DNA of 64,000 bases from NCBI RefSeq assembly GCF_029892445.1, contig NZ_JARXVJ010000001.1, positions 4,402,001-4,466,000 on the forward strand, read 5' to 3'. This stretch comes from Chryseobacterium sp. H1D6B. GTDB taxonomy: Bacteria; Bacteroidota; Bacteroidia; Flavobacteriales; Weeksellaceae. The notes under the pieces were generated by a model that was not told the origin of the DNA, did not search any database, and saw nothing but the letters and a program-made list of their open reading frames with translations. The translations under genes were made by a program, and so were the position numbers. This document shows, in pieces, positions 52,571 through 60,573 of this stretch (positions are counted from its first letter, which is position 1; each line of letters starts with the position of its first letter).

Positions 52571-52664
52571 CTTATTTCATTAATTCTTGCATTCAGTTAA
52601 GTTGCTGTTCATGCTTTTTTGTAATATTCTTTCAATCTAAATATTTCTTAAATCATTTTATTTA

Positions 52665-52672
52665 TAAATTTG
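52665..52672 (+). promoter_or_regulatory. TAnnTTTG box for the RteC-like gene
   Basis: TAAATTTG, 30 nt before the ATG at 52703. Confidence 0.5.
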
Positions 52673-52702
52673 TAATAACAGCCAATTACAAATGTTCAGG
52701 AT

Positions 52703-53563
52703 ATGGAAATAACATTTTACTATTCTTTCAAAGAATTTGAAAAAAATTATAATATTGATTTAAAAAACTGGAATGACAATTATCCTGATGCTGATGAAAT
52801 TGATTATTTAAATGAACTAAAAAATAAATACCAATTATTTCTTTATGAAAATAATTCTGATTTTATAATAAACTCAAATTGGATTTATAGTGAATATCCT
52901 GAATATTACGAATTATCAATTATAGCATATCATGAATTTATGCAAGAGAAACTAATAGATTATTTGTACAATAATGGATTTTCAAATTTTGATGGAAACA
53001 TTTTAGAAATTCCGTTTGGTACTAATGTAATGGATTTTTGGGATGATTGCAATGTTAGAACTAGAAAAAATAGTGCAATCATTGACGACGAAAAACACAA
53101 ATATTTAAAAGAATTTTTTGCTTTTAACAATTCCATGGAGAATTTAGATTTTGATAGTAAAAAATTTACAAATTTCAAATTTGCAACAAAGAAAATTTTA
53201 GAATTTGTAGATAAAAAATCTCAATTAATTACATCTAAAATTAAATTTGAAAAATTGTTAGTTGAAGACAAGGATATTTTCTCTACATCACAAAAAATAA
53301 AAATTAAAGGCAGTCTTCAATCTATTGGTTATTTATTTTCTGAATTAATCGAAAAAGGGTTCATTGAAGCTCCAAAAAGAAACGGAAAAGATAACACCAG
53401 CGCTATTTCTCGGATGATTTTAGATCATTTTGAGTTTATAGATAAGGAAGAGCAACCAAAGCCTGAAGATATACGCAAAACTCTTTTTGCAGAAAATAAA
53501 CTTTCAATTGAAAAACAAAATCAATTTAAAATTCCTCAAAGTAAAATCATCAACACAGATTAA
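52703..53563 (+). CDS. RteC-like domain protein
   Basis: 286 residues, strongly acidic and Asn/Asp-rich in the N-terminal two thirds. The C-terminal ~90 residues, KIKIKGSLQSIGYLFSELIEKGFIE, DNTSAISRMILDHFEF and KPEDIRKTLFAENKLSIEKQNQFKIP, resemble the C-terminal domain of RteC-like proteins found on Bacteroidota mobile elements. It has its own promoter and lies between the Kiwa-like pair and a cluster of TGGATAA repeats. Role unknown; a regulator of a mobile or defence element is plausible. Confidence 0.5.
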   Translation: MEITFYYSFKEFEKNYNIDLKNWNDNYPDADEIDYLNELKNKYQLFLYENNSDFIINSNWIYSEYPEYYELSIIAYHEFMQEKLIDYLYNNGFSNFDGNILEIPFGTNVMDFWDDCNVRTRKNSAIIDDEKHKYLKEFFAFNNSMENLDFDSKKFTNFKFATKKILEFVDKKSQLITSKIKFEKLLVEDKDIFSTSQKIKIKGSLQSIGYLFSELIEKGFIEAPKRNGKDNTSAISRMILDHFEFIDKEEQPKPEDIRKTLFAENKLSIEKQNQFKIPQSKIINTD

Positions 53564-53601
53564 ATATTAATAATCTGGTTTACAATTAATTAATATCGAT
53601 T

Positions 53602-53641
53602 CTGGATAAACTGGATAATAATTTGGATAACACTCATATCC
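53602..53641 (+). repeat. Three TGGATAA direct repeats plus inverted half-site
   Basis: TGGATAA occurs at 53602-53608, 53612-53618 and 53624-53630, at 10- and 12-bp spacing, with TATCCA inverted at 53636-53641. The arrangement resembles an operator or iteron in front of the next small gene. Confidence 0.5.
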
Positions 53642-53684
53642 AGCAATAATTAATCTTTGCAGTATCAATTAACAAATATTGCAA

Positions 53685-53897
53685 ATGAGTACAATTAAAA
53701 CTATTGAAAAAAGCCAGACAAAATTTAATGAAGAAATCTTAACAAATTCTCATCAAGAATACCGAAGCAACAGTATTTTCAAAAATACTTCTGAAATACA
53801 AACCATTGCAGCTTTTTACTTAATCTTCAAAATGTTTCGAAGAATCAAAATGAATTTTGACATCAATTTGAGAATTTCTGGAAGAAACAAAAAGTAA
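53685..53897 (+). CDS. Small hypothetical protein
   Basis: 70 residues from the ATG at 53685 (an alternative ATG two codons earlier is at 53679). Sequence MSTIKTIEKSQTKFNEEILT then IFKNTSEIQTIAAFYLIFKMFRRIKMNFDINLRISG; helical, basic C-terminus, no signal peptide. It follows the TGGATAA repeats and may belong with the RteC-like gene. Not recognised. Confidence 0.4.
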   Translation: MSTIKTIEKSQTKFNEEILTNSHQEYRSNSIFKNTSEIQTIAAFYLIFKMFRRIKMNFDINLRISGRNKK

Positions 53898-53944
53898 AGT
53901 AGTAATAAAACAGAAGGAACTGGATTTAGGAAAATTTTTGATTA

Positions 53945-54006
53945 AGGAGCCACTCCCGACTTTGGAGCAAGTTTAAAGGAAATAATTTTATTTACCAGCT
54001 CAAAGT
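53945..54006 (+). repeat. REP-like dispersed element, copy 2
   Basis: GACTTTGGAG, CAAGTTTAAAGGAA and an AT-rich stretch ending GCTCAAA are shared with copies at 49883 and 57523. Confidence 0.5.
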
Positions 54007-54082
54007 AGCTAAATTTTCCACACCAGAGCACAATATTTGAAAAATGATGATTGACAACCATTTCTCTTTCTGACTTATATCC

Positions 54083-54090
54083 TATTTTTG
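54083..54090 (+). promoter_or_regulatory. TAnnTTTG box for the AraC-type gene
   Basis: TATTTTTG, 11 nt before the ATG at 54102. It rules out the earlier ATG at 54051. Confidence 0.55.
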
Positions 54091-54101
54091 CAAAAAAACT
54101 A

Positions 54102-55226
54102 ATGGACAAATTAAGTTTTCTGGAAGTTATTGCTGCGATGGCTGTATTTGTATCGCTCTTGCTTTCCGTATTTTTGTTAACAGTAAAAACAGAAAGAAAA
54201 CTGGAAAACAGGTTATTTGCAGCGTTTCTTATCATTAATGCCATTGATATCAGCGGACTTTTCATGCACCTTTTTGTGGATAGTTATAATCTGAAAGCTT
54301 TCAAAATATCTGCTTACTTATTGGTAATGCCTCTTTTCTATCTATACGTTAATGCCGTCTGTTATTCTGATTTCACCTTAAAAAGAAAGCATCTACTGCA
54401 TCTTATTCCTTTCATTGCCGCTAATTTAATGTTGGTTCCAAGACTTTATCTGGCTGAAGGTGCTGCCAAAGAAGACTTCTTTACAACGATGTGGCACTCT
54501 CCTGAAATGTTTGTGTATCAACTCATTGGAGAGCTGCAGTTTTTCTTTTATATCGTTGGTGTATTTCTTGTTCTTAAAAAATACAAGAAGATTTATCTTG
54601 AAAATTATACCAATCCCAGCACCTTGTTATACAAATGGCTGTCTCAGATTACAGTGATTTTCTTATTCATCCATGTATGTATTATTTTAAAAAACATAGT
54701 AAGATATACACAGCATAGAGATCTATTTATCTGGTTGAATATTGTTGCGGGAACGGTGTTTTTATTGGTTGCCTGTTGGTTTATATTAAAGGCATTAAAT
54801 TACCCTGAGCTTTTTCGCAGAATTGATTCTACTTTGCAGCCGACAAAAGATTTTGCCGAAACGCTGGAAACTGAAAATACAACCGACGAAACAAAACGTT
54901 TGCAGATCGAACAGCTTAAAAATTTCATGGTTGAAAAAGAACCTTTTTTAGACCCCTCCTTAACGATTCAGGAACTGGCAGATCAGGTGAATATTCCGGT
55001 TCGTGATTTGTCTGTATTAATTAACCATCATCTCAATCAGCATTTTTTTGATTTTGTGAATGAATACCGTGTTAAAAAAGCAATGACCCTTCTGAAAGAT
55101 CCCACGAAAAAAGAATATACCGTGTTAGAAATCTTATATGAAGTAGGTTTCAATTCAAAATCTTCTTTTCATACTTCTTTTAAAAAATACACGAATCAAA
55201 CGCCAACAGCATTTAGAAACAACTGA
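54102..55226 (+). CDS. Membrane-bound AraC-family transcriptional regulator
   Basis: 374 residues from 54102. Seven or so TM helices (residues ~5-235: FLEVIAAMAVFVSLLLSVFLL, ISAYLLVMPLFYLYVNAV and others) form the 7TM sensor seen in Bacteroidota AraC regulators. They are followed by a two-HTH AraC domain: DPSLTIQELADQVNIPVRDLSVLINHHLNQHFFDFVNEYR and TVLEILYEVGFNSKSSFHTSFKKYTNQTPTAFR. The regulator acts on DNA while membrane bound. It is 150 nt upstream of a beta-lactamase-fold lipoprotein gene, its most likely target by position. Confidence 0.9.
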   Translation: MDKLSFLEVIAAMAVFVSLLLSVFLLTVKTERKLENRLFAAFLIINAIDISGLFMHLFVDSYNLKAFKISAYLLVMPLFYLYVNAVCYSDFTLKRKHLLHLIPFIAANLMLVPRLYLAEGAAKEDFFTTMWHSPEMFVYQLIGELQFFFYIVGVFLVLKKYKKIYLENYTNPSTLLYKWLSQITVIFLFIHVCIILKNIVRYTQHRDLFIWLNIVAGTVFLLVACWFILKALNYPELFRRIDSTLQPTKDFAETLETENTTDETKRLQIEQLKNFMVEKEPFLDPSLTIQELADQVNIPVRDLSVLINHHLNQHFFDFVNEYRVKKAMTLLKDPTKKEYTVLEILYEVGFNSKSSFHTSFKKYTNQTPTAFRNN

Positions 55227-55270
55227 CAATTAATTAATTGTAAATAATCGAACTTTAGATTACAGATAAT

Positions 55271-55310
55271 CGGACTCATTGTATTGATTAAAATGAGTCC
55301 GACTTTTTTA
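55271..55310 (+). terminator. Intrinsic terminator after AraC-type gene
   Basis: Ten-bp stem CGGACTCATT/AATGAGTCCG, followed by ACTTTTTTA. Confidence 0.85.
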
Positions 55311-55375
55311 TATGGACTTTTTTTAAGATTCTCCACAGCATATTTGTATCAGAATATCAAATTAAAATTCTGACC

Positions 55376-56422
55376 ATGAAATATGTAATCCCTATTTTAT
55401 TTTTTGTCTTACCTGGGTGTAAAAGTGTTCACCCAATCAACAAACAAAATGTTGAAAATGCCATTACAAAAAATGCGCTTCAGTTATTGGAGGACAAAAG
55501 ATTTCATTCTGTTTCCATTGCCGTGCTTAAAAATGGAACATCCACCATCAAACATTTTGGAGAATTAACTATCGGAAAAGGAAACAAACCCAACGATTCT
55601 ACCCTTTATGAACTAGCTTCTGTCACCAAAACCTTTACAGGTTATATAGCCGCTAAAGCCGTACTTGATAAAAAAATACATTTAGAGGATGATATCAGAA
55701 TCTATCTTAACGAACCTTATCCGAATTTAGCATTTAAAGGTGAACCTATAAGAATCAAACACCTCATCACCCATACCAGTGGATTTCCTAATTTCCCTAT
55801 AAAAAGTGAAAATAAGGAGGCTTTTTTTGAAGGATTAAAACTCATCAACATTGAAACGAAGCCCGGAGAAGTGTATTCCTATTCAAATACCGCTCCGGAG
55901 CTGACAGCCTATATCCTTGAAAAAGTGTATCAAAAATCTTTTGAGGAACTAGTAGTTGAATTTATTTTGAAACCCAATACCATGAATCAAACGAAGTTTA
56001 CCCTCAATGAAAATGACAGAACAAGACTGGTAAAAGGCTATAACGATAAAAACGAGTTAATGCCTAACTTCAACAGAACTTTATGGGGTGGAATTTCAGG
56101 ATTGCACTCTACGACTACGGATTTAGTGAAATATATGAAATTGCAGCTTGACCAATCAAATCCTATTGTTAACGAATCTCATAAAAAACTATACAAAGAA
56201 GGTTCTGATTTTTGGGAAGGGTATCATTGGTACATCATAGAAAATGATCATCAATTAATGTACAGACATCACGGAGGGATATACGGAATGCAGAATTGGT
56301 TTGTGATTTATCCTAAACAAAATATAGGAATCTCCATATTGACAAACACCAGCTTTAATGAAACAGGAGAAATTTTAGAAAAAGTAGTGGATAACTTATA
56401 TGATGACATCAATGTAAACTAA
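55376..56422 (+). CDS. Serine hydrolase lipoprotein (class C beta-lactamase fold)
   Basis: 348 residues. Lipobox VLPGC (Cys15). Active-site motifs: ASVTKTF (SxxK, Ser82/Lys85), YSYSNTAPELTAYILE (YxN) and HHGGIYGMQNWF (HxG in place of KTG). This is the Pfam beta-lactamase family that includes esterases, D-amino-acid amidases and DD-carboxypeptidase-like enzymes; true lactamase activity is not implied. Located on the periplasmic side. It lies behind the AraC gene but after a terminator, so is expressed separately. Confidence 0.87.
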   Translation: MKYVIPILFFVLPGCKSVHPINKQNVENAITKNALQLLEDKRFHSVSIAVLKNGTSTIKHFGELTIGKGNKPNDSTLYELASVTKTFTGYIAAKAVLDKKIHLEDDIRIYLNEPYPNLAFKGEPIRIKHLITHTSGFPNFPIKSENKEAFFEGLKLINIETKPGEVYSYSNTAPELTAYILEKVYQKSFEELVVEFILKPNTMNQTKFTLNENDRTRLVKGYNDKNELMPNFNRTLWGGISGLHSTTTDLVKYMKLQLDQSNPIVNESHKKLYKEGSDFWEGYHWYIIENDHQLMYRHHGGIYGMQNWFVIYPKQNIGISILTNTSFNETGEILEKVVDNLYDDINVN

Positions 56423-56511
56423 AAAATAACCAGCACATAACGGCAGGTTGGATAGTATGGCTGCAAAGTATGGATTGAGTATCGGCTATCAATTTTAATT
56501 AGCTTCCAGAT
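56423..56511. other. Intergenic, no gene
   Basis: Spacer before the left REP-like repeat. Nothing further seen. Confidence 0.4.
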
Positions 56512-56540
56512 CCCCGCTGCTTCACGAATCTTTCGTATGG
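56512..56540 (+). repeat. REP-like repeat, left of RAYT relic
   Basis: CCCCGCTGCTTCACGAATC followed by TTTCGTATGG. It contains the hairpin ACGAA-TCT-TTCGT. An inverted, slightly diverged copy is at 56770-56798 (~23 of 28 positions match). Confidence 0.7.
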
Positions 56541-56588
56541 TTTTTAGCATTAAAAATCAAACATTCTAAAAACAACAATATAATCCAG

Positions 56589-56732
56589 TCATTTTTCATC
56601 AGAATAATCTACTGCACTGCTGTATCTATAATTTTCCGCACGAAAAACTAAACCGGATTTTGGCCAACCTGCGGCAGCAAAACTTATGAAATATAATCCG
56701 TCAGGATTGTGGAATTTGTAATTACAACTCAT
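56589..56732 (-). pseudogene. Internally deleted REP-associated tyrosine transposase (RAYT, IS200-like) relic
   Basis: A 47-residue frame joins two ends of a RAYT. It begins MSCNYKFHNPDGLYFISFAA, the typical N-terminus (hNPdGLYFisFa..gW), and then jumps to SGLVFRAENYRYSSAVDYSD, the typical C-terminus (..aGiV..pe.Y.YSSA.DYsg). The ~120 middle residues including the HUH motif and catalytic Tyr are missing, so it is inactive. It lies between inverted REP-like repeats, as intact RAYT genes do. Confidence 0.72.
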
Positions 56733-56769
56733 CAATTATGTTTTTATAAAGATAAAAACTTTACCGCTA

Positions 56770-56798
56770 CCACACGAAAGGATTCATGCGGCAGCGGG
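56770..56798 (-). repeat. REP-like repeat, right of RAYT relic (inverted)
   Basis: On the plus strand CCACACGAAAGGATTCATG then CGGCAGCGGG. Its reverse complement matches 56512-56540. It is itself inside a longer hairpin with arms at 56758-56768 and 56794-56804 (CTTTACCGCT/AGCGGGTAAAG). Confidence 0.7.
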
Positions 56799-56919
56799 TA
56801 AAGTATATAATGATCAGAGTAAGCCTTCTCATCTATTAAATATTGTATCTCAACAATAGATATCAAACAAAAAAAACAGGATCTTTCAAAAGAAACTCCT
56901 AAATTTTCCGTTTAATTCT

Positions 56920-56927
56920 TAAATTTG
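56920..56927 (+). promoter_or_regulatory. TAnnTTTG box, leaderless spacing
   Basis: TAAATTTG ends 5 nt before the A of the ATG at 56932. Confidence 0.5.
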
Positions 56928-56931
56928 GCTC

Positions 56932-57402
56932 ATGCAAAAGAACCTTTATCTCATCATTATATTATTTTCTCTTACCAGCTGTTATACTTACCAGGTAAAA
57001 AAGACGGTGGATCCAGCGGCTGACAATAAACAAGAATCTAAAAAAAGTGGAGTTCCTGTTAATACTACTTCTACGCAAATGAAGAGTACAACAGCCGGAT
57101 CCCAAAGCACGAACTCACAACAAACTCCTATTCCGATCAATATTCAAGAGAAACTTGCCCCTAATAAAAAGTTTAAAATTGACGTTGACGGCAGGTCCTA
57201 TAAAATAATAGTTGACAAATGGGAAAGCGACAGTCTGGTTGCCCACCCTATTAATAATCCTAAAAAAATTCTGAAATTCCATAAGAACCAGATCAATGGC
57301 GATAAAATTGCGGAAAAACGCTTTTCACAGCCCATCGCTGATATTATTACGGTTGTTGCTTATGCCGGAATTGGTGTTTTAATCTATTCTCTTATCCGCT
57401 AA
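56932..57402 (+). CDS. Lipoprotein with Ser/Thr-rich linker and C-terminal TM
   Basis: 156 residues. Lipobox SLTSC (Cys17), a ~50-residue Ser/Thr/Gln/Lys linker, a small beta domain (KFKIDVDGRSYKIIVDKWESDSLVAHP) and a C-terminal hydrophobic helix IADIITVVAYAGIGVLIYSLI. The combination of lipid anchor and terminal helix is seen in small bacteroidetal periplasmic proteins of unknown role. Promoter spacing implies a leaderless mRNA, which supports this start. Not recognised beyond that. Confidence 0.6.
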   Translation: MQKNLYLIIILFSLTSCYTYQVKKTVDPAADNKQESKKSGVPVNTTSTQMKSTTAGSQSTNSQQTPIPINIQEKLAPNKKFKIDVDGRSYKIIVDKWESDSLVAHPINNPKKILKFHKNQINGDKIAEKRFSQPIADIITVVAYAGIGVLIYSLIR

Positions 57403-57522
57403 TTTTTTTTAATTTTTCCAGTAATTATAGAAAATATTTTTATTTTTAAAAATTTCATGGCCATCTATCTAGTTACTCCATTCAAATTATTTCATTAATT
57501 CCAAATTCCGTTTTTTTCTGCG

Positions 57523-57605
57523 CTCCGAAGTCTCCTGACTTTGGAGTATAAAGTATTATTATTTTATTGGCTCAAAATCAAGAGACTTGTGCAGCGGGAA
57601 CCTTA
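57523..57605 (+). repeat. REP-like dispersed element, copy 3 (best preserved)
   Basis: 57523-57546 folds as a 10-bp hairpin CTCCGAAGTC-TCCT-GACTTTGGAG. It is followed by the AT-rich tract, GCTCAAA and TTGTGCAGCGGG, which are also found in parts in the copies at 49883 and 53945. A second small hairpin AGCGGG/CCCGCT lies at 57595-57616. Confidence 0.65.
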
Positions 57606-57710
57606 GCTGCCCGCTAAAAAATATTTCAGTAAATATTTAAATCATATCAAATTTTACAGTAACTTTTTACAGCGTTTTTTTGACGTACATAATCACTAAA
57701 AATTAATACC

Positions 57711-57863
57711 ATGAAAAATTTGAAAAAACTTTCCAGAGAAAGACTTATTTCCATTAATGGCGGAATCGAGCCATGCATTCAAAACTGTTTAAAAGGATAT
57801 AGAAAATGCTGTATTCCGCATCAGGCTTATTACTGTGTTGCTAACGAAGATATCTGTCTGTAA
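57711..57863 (+). CDS. Bacteriocin-like GG-leader peptide, Cys-rich (third copy, solitary)
   Basis: 50 residues. The leader MKNLKKLSRERLISINGG has a true double glycine after the LsRe.L..I pattern shared with the two peptides near recF. The core has six Cys (PC, NC, KCC, YC, IC) and is basic. A perfect terminator follows at 57895. No maturation or export gene is adjacent. The six-Cys count equals that of both other peptides. Confidence 0.75.
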   Translation: MKNLKKLSRERLISINGGIEPCIQNCLKGYRKCCIPHQAYYCVANEDICL

Positions 57864-57894
57864 TGGTTGACAATATTTCTTTTAAAAACTTATT

Positions 57895-57922
57895 AAAGAC
57901 TGTCAATTAGACAGTCTTTTTT
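57895..57922 (+). terminator. Intrinsic terminator after peptide 3
   Basis: Ten-bp stem AAAGACTGTC/GACAGTCTTT, loop AATTA, T tail. Confidence 0.85.
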
Positions 57923-58165
57923 ACGGCTCAGAAGCTGTGTTCTTGAATTCCTGAACGTTCCCCACCAGCTATCAGATCATATAAGATTTTAATCTGTCCT
58001 GAATAATTAATTTCTCCTGACTTCAAAGATTTTATTTCAAGAAAGCAATAATAATATTTGAAAAAGCTCACTTACCGGAAACTTCATCAGTGCTGAAGTT
58101 TTTTATTCTATTGCTGATGATCTGGGGACTTCGAGAGAAGTGATACAAGGGTGATGAAAAAATTA
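57923..58165. other. Intergenic with orphan hairpin and REP fragments
   Basis: No gene. TCTCCTGACTTCAAAG at 58013-58028 is a fragment of the REP-like element. A terminator-like hairpin AACTTCA/TGAAGTT with T tail at 58080-58107 follows no visible gene, suggesting that one was lost or that a small RNA ends here. Confidence 0.45.
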
Positions 58166-58167
58166 GA

Positions 58168-58197
58168 GCAATCCCCAAAGAATATTCTATGGGGATT
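58168..58197 (-). terminator. Terminator after acyltransferase gene
   Basis: Eight-bp stem AATCCCCA/TGGGGATT with a 12-nt loop; A-rich left flank for the minus-strand transcript. Confidence 0.65.
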
Positions 58198-58202
58198 TAT
58201 GA

Positions 58203-59330
58203 TTATAATGACCGGTTTTCTCTCTTCAAAACTCTCCATTTTAATTTTGTGGAAGGGTTTTCAATCATAAACCTATAAAAAAGTCCCCCCGCAATACATC
58301 CGAGCAGGCAGAGAAAAAGGCTGACACCTCCGGAAGCATCTACATTTAAACTATCCAGCAGCCTCTGAATCATATGGATAATTCCTTTATGTGAAAGATA
58401 AACTGCATAGGACAAACCAGCCAGCTGTGCCGTAATATATGATTGGGTTCTGCTTAGAAAAGAGGTTTTTGAGACGGCAGACATCACTATGAAACCATAA
58501 CTTATCGCCACAAAAGCAAAACCAAAGACGGAGGCTTCTTTTGAGGCCTGTTCGCTGCAGATCCAGAACGACATACTTAACAATATTATTCCTATAACAA
58601 AAAGCAAATTACCATTGTTATCAACTATTCTCTTAAACTTTGATGAATACTGGAGGCAGAAGCCTATCAGAACTCCGGCCGCCAGCCCGTCCAGCCGTGT
58701 ATGGGCAGGATAATATATTTTCATATACCACAGTCTCAAAAAATCATCGGTTTCAATACTCGGGACAATATCAACCTTCCATGTAATGAGTCTTATGAAG
58801 ATTGAAACAAAGATCAGCATCACAAGAAAAAAAGGTAAATACCTGAATATTTTTATTTTTACTGCAGACAATAACAGCAAAGGAAAAACTAAATAAAACT
58901 GTTCTTCGATACATAAAGACCATGCATGAGAAAATGTTCCATGATGAATGACATCGAGCCCGTAGTTCTGGGTGAAAGTAAGAAATTTCCACCATGCGGA
59001 AAGCGCCTCTCTTTCTCTAAAGAACGGAAAACAAAAATATACGGACAGAGTGAAAAAATACGGCGGTATAATCCTGAAAAAACGTTTGATAAAAAATGTT
59101 TTCAAACTGATATCTCCATTTTTATTGATTTCTTTAAACAGCTGGCTGGAAATCAAAAATCCGCTTAATACAAAAAAGAGATCCACACCGGTCCATCCAA
59201 ATTGTCCTATCGTATCAACCCACTCAGGATGTTTGAATGCACGGTAATGGTATAATAAAACCAATAGAATCGCCAGCGTTCTTAGATGATCAAGCCCATA
59301 AAGCCTGTCTTTAGATTTGTCTTCGAGCAT
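58203..59330 (-). CDS. Acyltransferase family 3 (OafA/YrhL-like) membrane protein
   Basis: 375 residues from the ATG at 59330 (an ATG 33 nt upstream would add an unlikely polar stretch). About ten TMs. RLYGLDHLRTLAILLVLLYHYRAFKHP carries the LD.lR..ai..V...H signature with the catalytic His; GWTGVDLFFVLSGFLISSQLF and FSHAWSLCIEEQFYLVFPLLLL (W.L..E...Y) are further hallmarks. It acetylates sugars of surface polysaccharides at the inner membrane. Divergent from the LytS-type kinase gene. Confidence 0.9.
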   Translation of the reverse strand: MLEDKSKDRLYGLDHLRTLAILLVLLYHYRAFKHPEWVDTIGQFGWTGVDLFFVLSGFLISSQLFKEINKNGDISLKTFFIKRFFRIIPPYFFTLSVYFCFPFFREREALSAWWKFLTFTQNYGLDVIHHGTFSHAWSLCIEEQFYLVFPLLLLSAVKIKIFRYLPFFLVMLIFVSIFIRLITWKVDIVPSIETDDFLRLWYMKIYYPAHTRLDGLAAGVLIGFCLQYSSKFKRIVDNNGNLLFVIGIILLSMSFWICSEQASKEASVFGFAFVAISYGFIVMSAVSKTSFLSRTQSYITAQLAGLSYAVYLSHKGIIHMIQRLLDSLNVDASGGVSLFLCLLGCIAGGLFYRFMIENPSTKLKWRVLKRENRSL

Positions 59331-59500
59331 TTTTTTATTTGCAAATATGATCCAATACCTCAATCGATTTTAGACCTGGATGCTGAAAACATTCTTTTAG
59401 GCATTAACAATACAATACGTTTTCTAAACTTCAAAAAGTGCAGTTCAACAGTAATTTCATCCGTTTACATGAACAGCATCTTCCCTATCTTAGGATTTCA

Positions 59501-59508
59501 TAATTTTG
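59501..59508 (+). promoter_or_regulatory. TAnnTTTG box of the LytS/LytTR operon
   Basis: TAATTTTG ends 7 nt before the ATG at 59515, supporting that start rather than 59506 or 59509 and implying almost no leader. Confidence 0.5.
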
Positions 59509-59514
59509 ATGGTT

Positions 59515-60573
59515 ATGAAAATTGAATTAGACAATACTATAAAACAAAATATTTATTTCCAGCTGTTCTTTTGGCCTGCATTATTTCTATTTGCTGTAGT
59601 AAGAAATTATGGAGAATATGATCCTTCGGAATTTACAGATGTTGTCATTTATAACTTCTGCCATTGGATTTTTCAAATTATCGGAGCTAATTTTATGTAT
59701 TATATTTTGTTCAGAAGATTTTTTGACCGGAAAAAATATTTCAAATTTTCACTCTATCTTCTATTGAGTCTTTACATTATTTCTGTGATCAACAGGATTT
59801 TCATTGTTTATGCAGCAGAACCTTTTTTCATCAGCTTACCAAAAGACAATTTACTAAGCATTTTTACAGATATCAATTATCTTTTATCTCATTATACATT
59901 TCCTGTCATCAGCAGTACATTTGTTTTTATATCCATTATGTTTTTTGTGCGGTATAAAGATGAAAAACAACAGACGATGAAACTGCTTAAAGAGAAAACA
60001 GAACTAGAATTAAAGTCCTTAAAATCCCAGCTCAACCCTCATTTTCTTTTTAATACACTCAATAATATCTACTCTTTATCATTAAGCAGTTCTGAAAAAA
60101 CATCAGAATCTATCGGGCGCTTATCAGATATTCTAGATTATATTTTATACAAAGGACAGAAAAAATGGGTCTCAATAGCTGATGAGCTCACCATTATTAA
60201 TGATTATATAGCTCTTGAAAGCCTTCGTTACAATGAAAGACTGAGAATCAGCAGAAATACTGAGCTTGATTTTTCGAATACCATTCCACCCTTGCTGTAC
60301 CTTACATTAGTTGAAAATGCCTTTAAGCATGGTGCCGGAAAAACAATGTATGATGTGGAAATCAAAATTGCAGTAAAAACTACCAAAGAATATTCTTTTT
60401 TCAGAATTGAAAACACCTGCGAATCCACCTATAACAATAAGAATACAGGGATAGGAATACAAAATATAGAAAGACAGCTCCGCCATCACTATCATGACAA
60501 TTTTTCATTTTTCATCTCCCAAGAAAAGAATACTTTTATTGTCGAAATAAATACACCTGCAGCATATGATTAA
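59515..60573 (+). CDS. LytS-type sensor histidine kinase
   Basis: 352 residues. Four TMs (residues ~10-135), then a His_kinase (PF06580) domain: LKSQLNPHFLFNTLNNIYSL with phospho-acceptor His176, a conserved LE..R region (IALESLRYNERLRI), and ATPase motifs LYLTLVENAFKHGAG (N box) and NTGIGIQNIERQL (G box). It phosphorylates the LytTR regulator whose gene overlaps it by 8 nt. Bacteroidota LytS/LytTR pairs respond to cell-envelope or metabolic cues; the signal here is unknown. Confidence 0.92.
   Translation: MKIELDNTIKQNIYFQLFFWPALFLFAVVRNYGEYDPSEFTDVVIYNFCHWIFQIIGANFMYYILFRRFFDRKKYFKFSLYLLLSLYIISVINRIFIVYAAEPFFISLPKDNLLSIFTDINYLLSHYTFPVISSTFVFISIMFFVRYKDEKQQTMKLLKEKTELELKSLKSQLNPHFLFNTLNNIYSLSLSSSEKTSESIGRLSDILDYILYKGQKKWVSIADELTIINDYIALESLRYNERLRISRNTELDFSNTIPPLLYLTLVENAFKHGAGKTMYDVEIKIAVKTTKEYSFFRIENTCESTYNNKNTGIGIQNIERQLRHHYHDNFSFFISQEKNTFIVEINTPAAYD

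Noticed and set aside
53942..54265. 107-codon minus-strand frame opposite the AraC gene start
   Set aside because: It overlaps the promoter and first TM of a clear AraC regulator and a REP-like repeat, and shows no family features.
55376..56422. Antibiotic-resistance beta-lactamase
   Set aside because: The fold and SxxK/YxN motifs are shared with many esterases and peptidases, the third motif is HxG rather than KTG, and nothing points to lactam hydrolysis.
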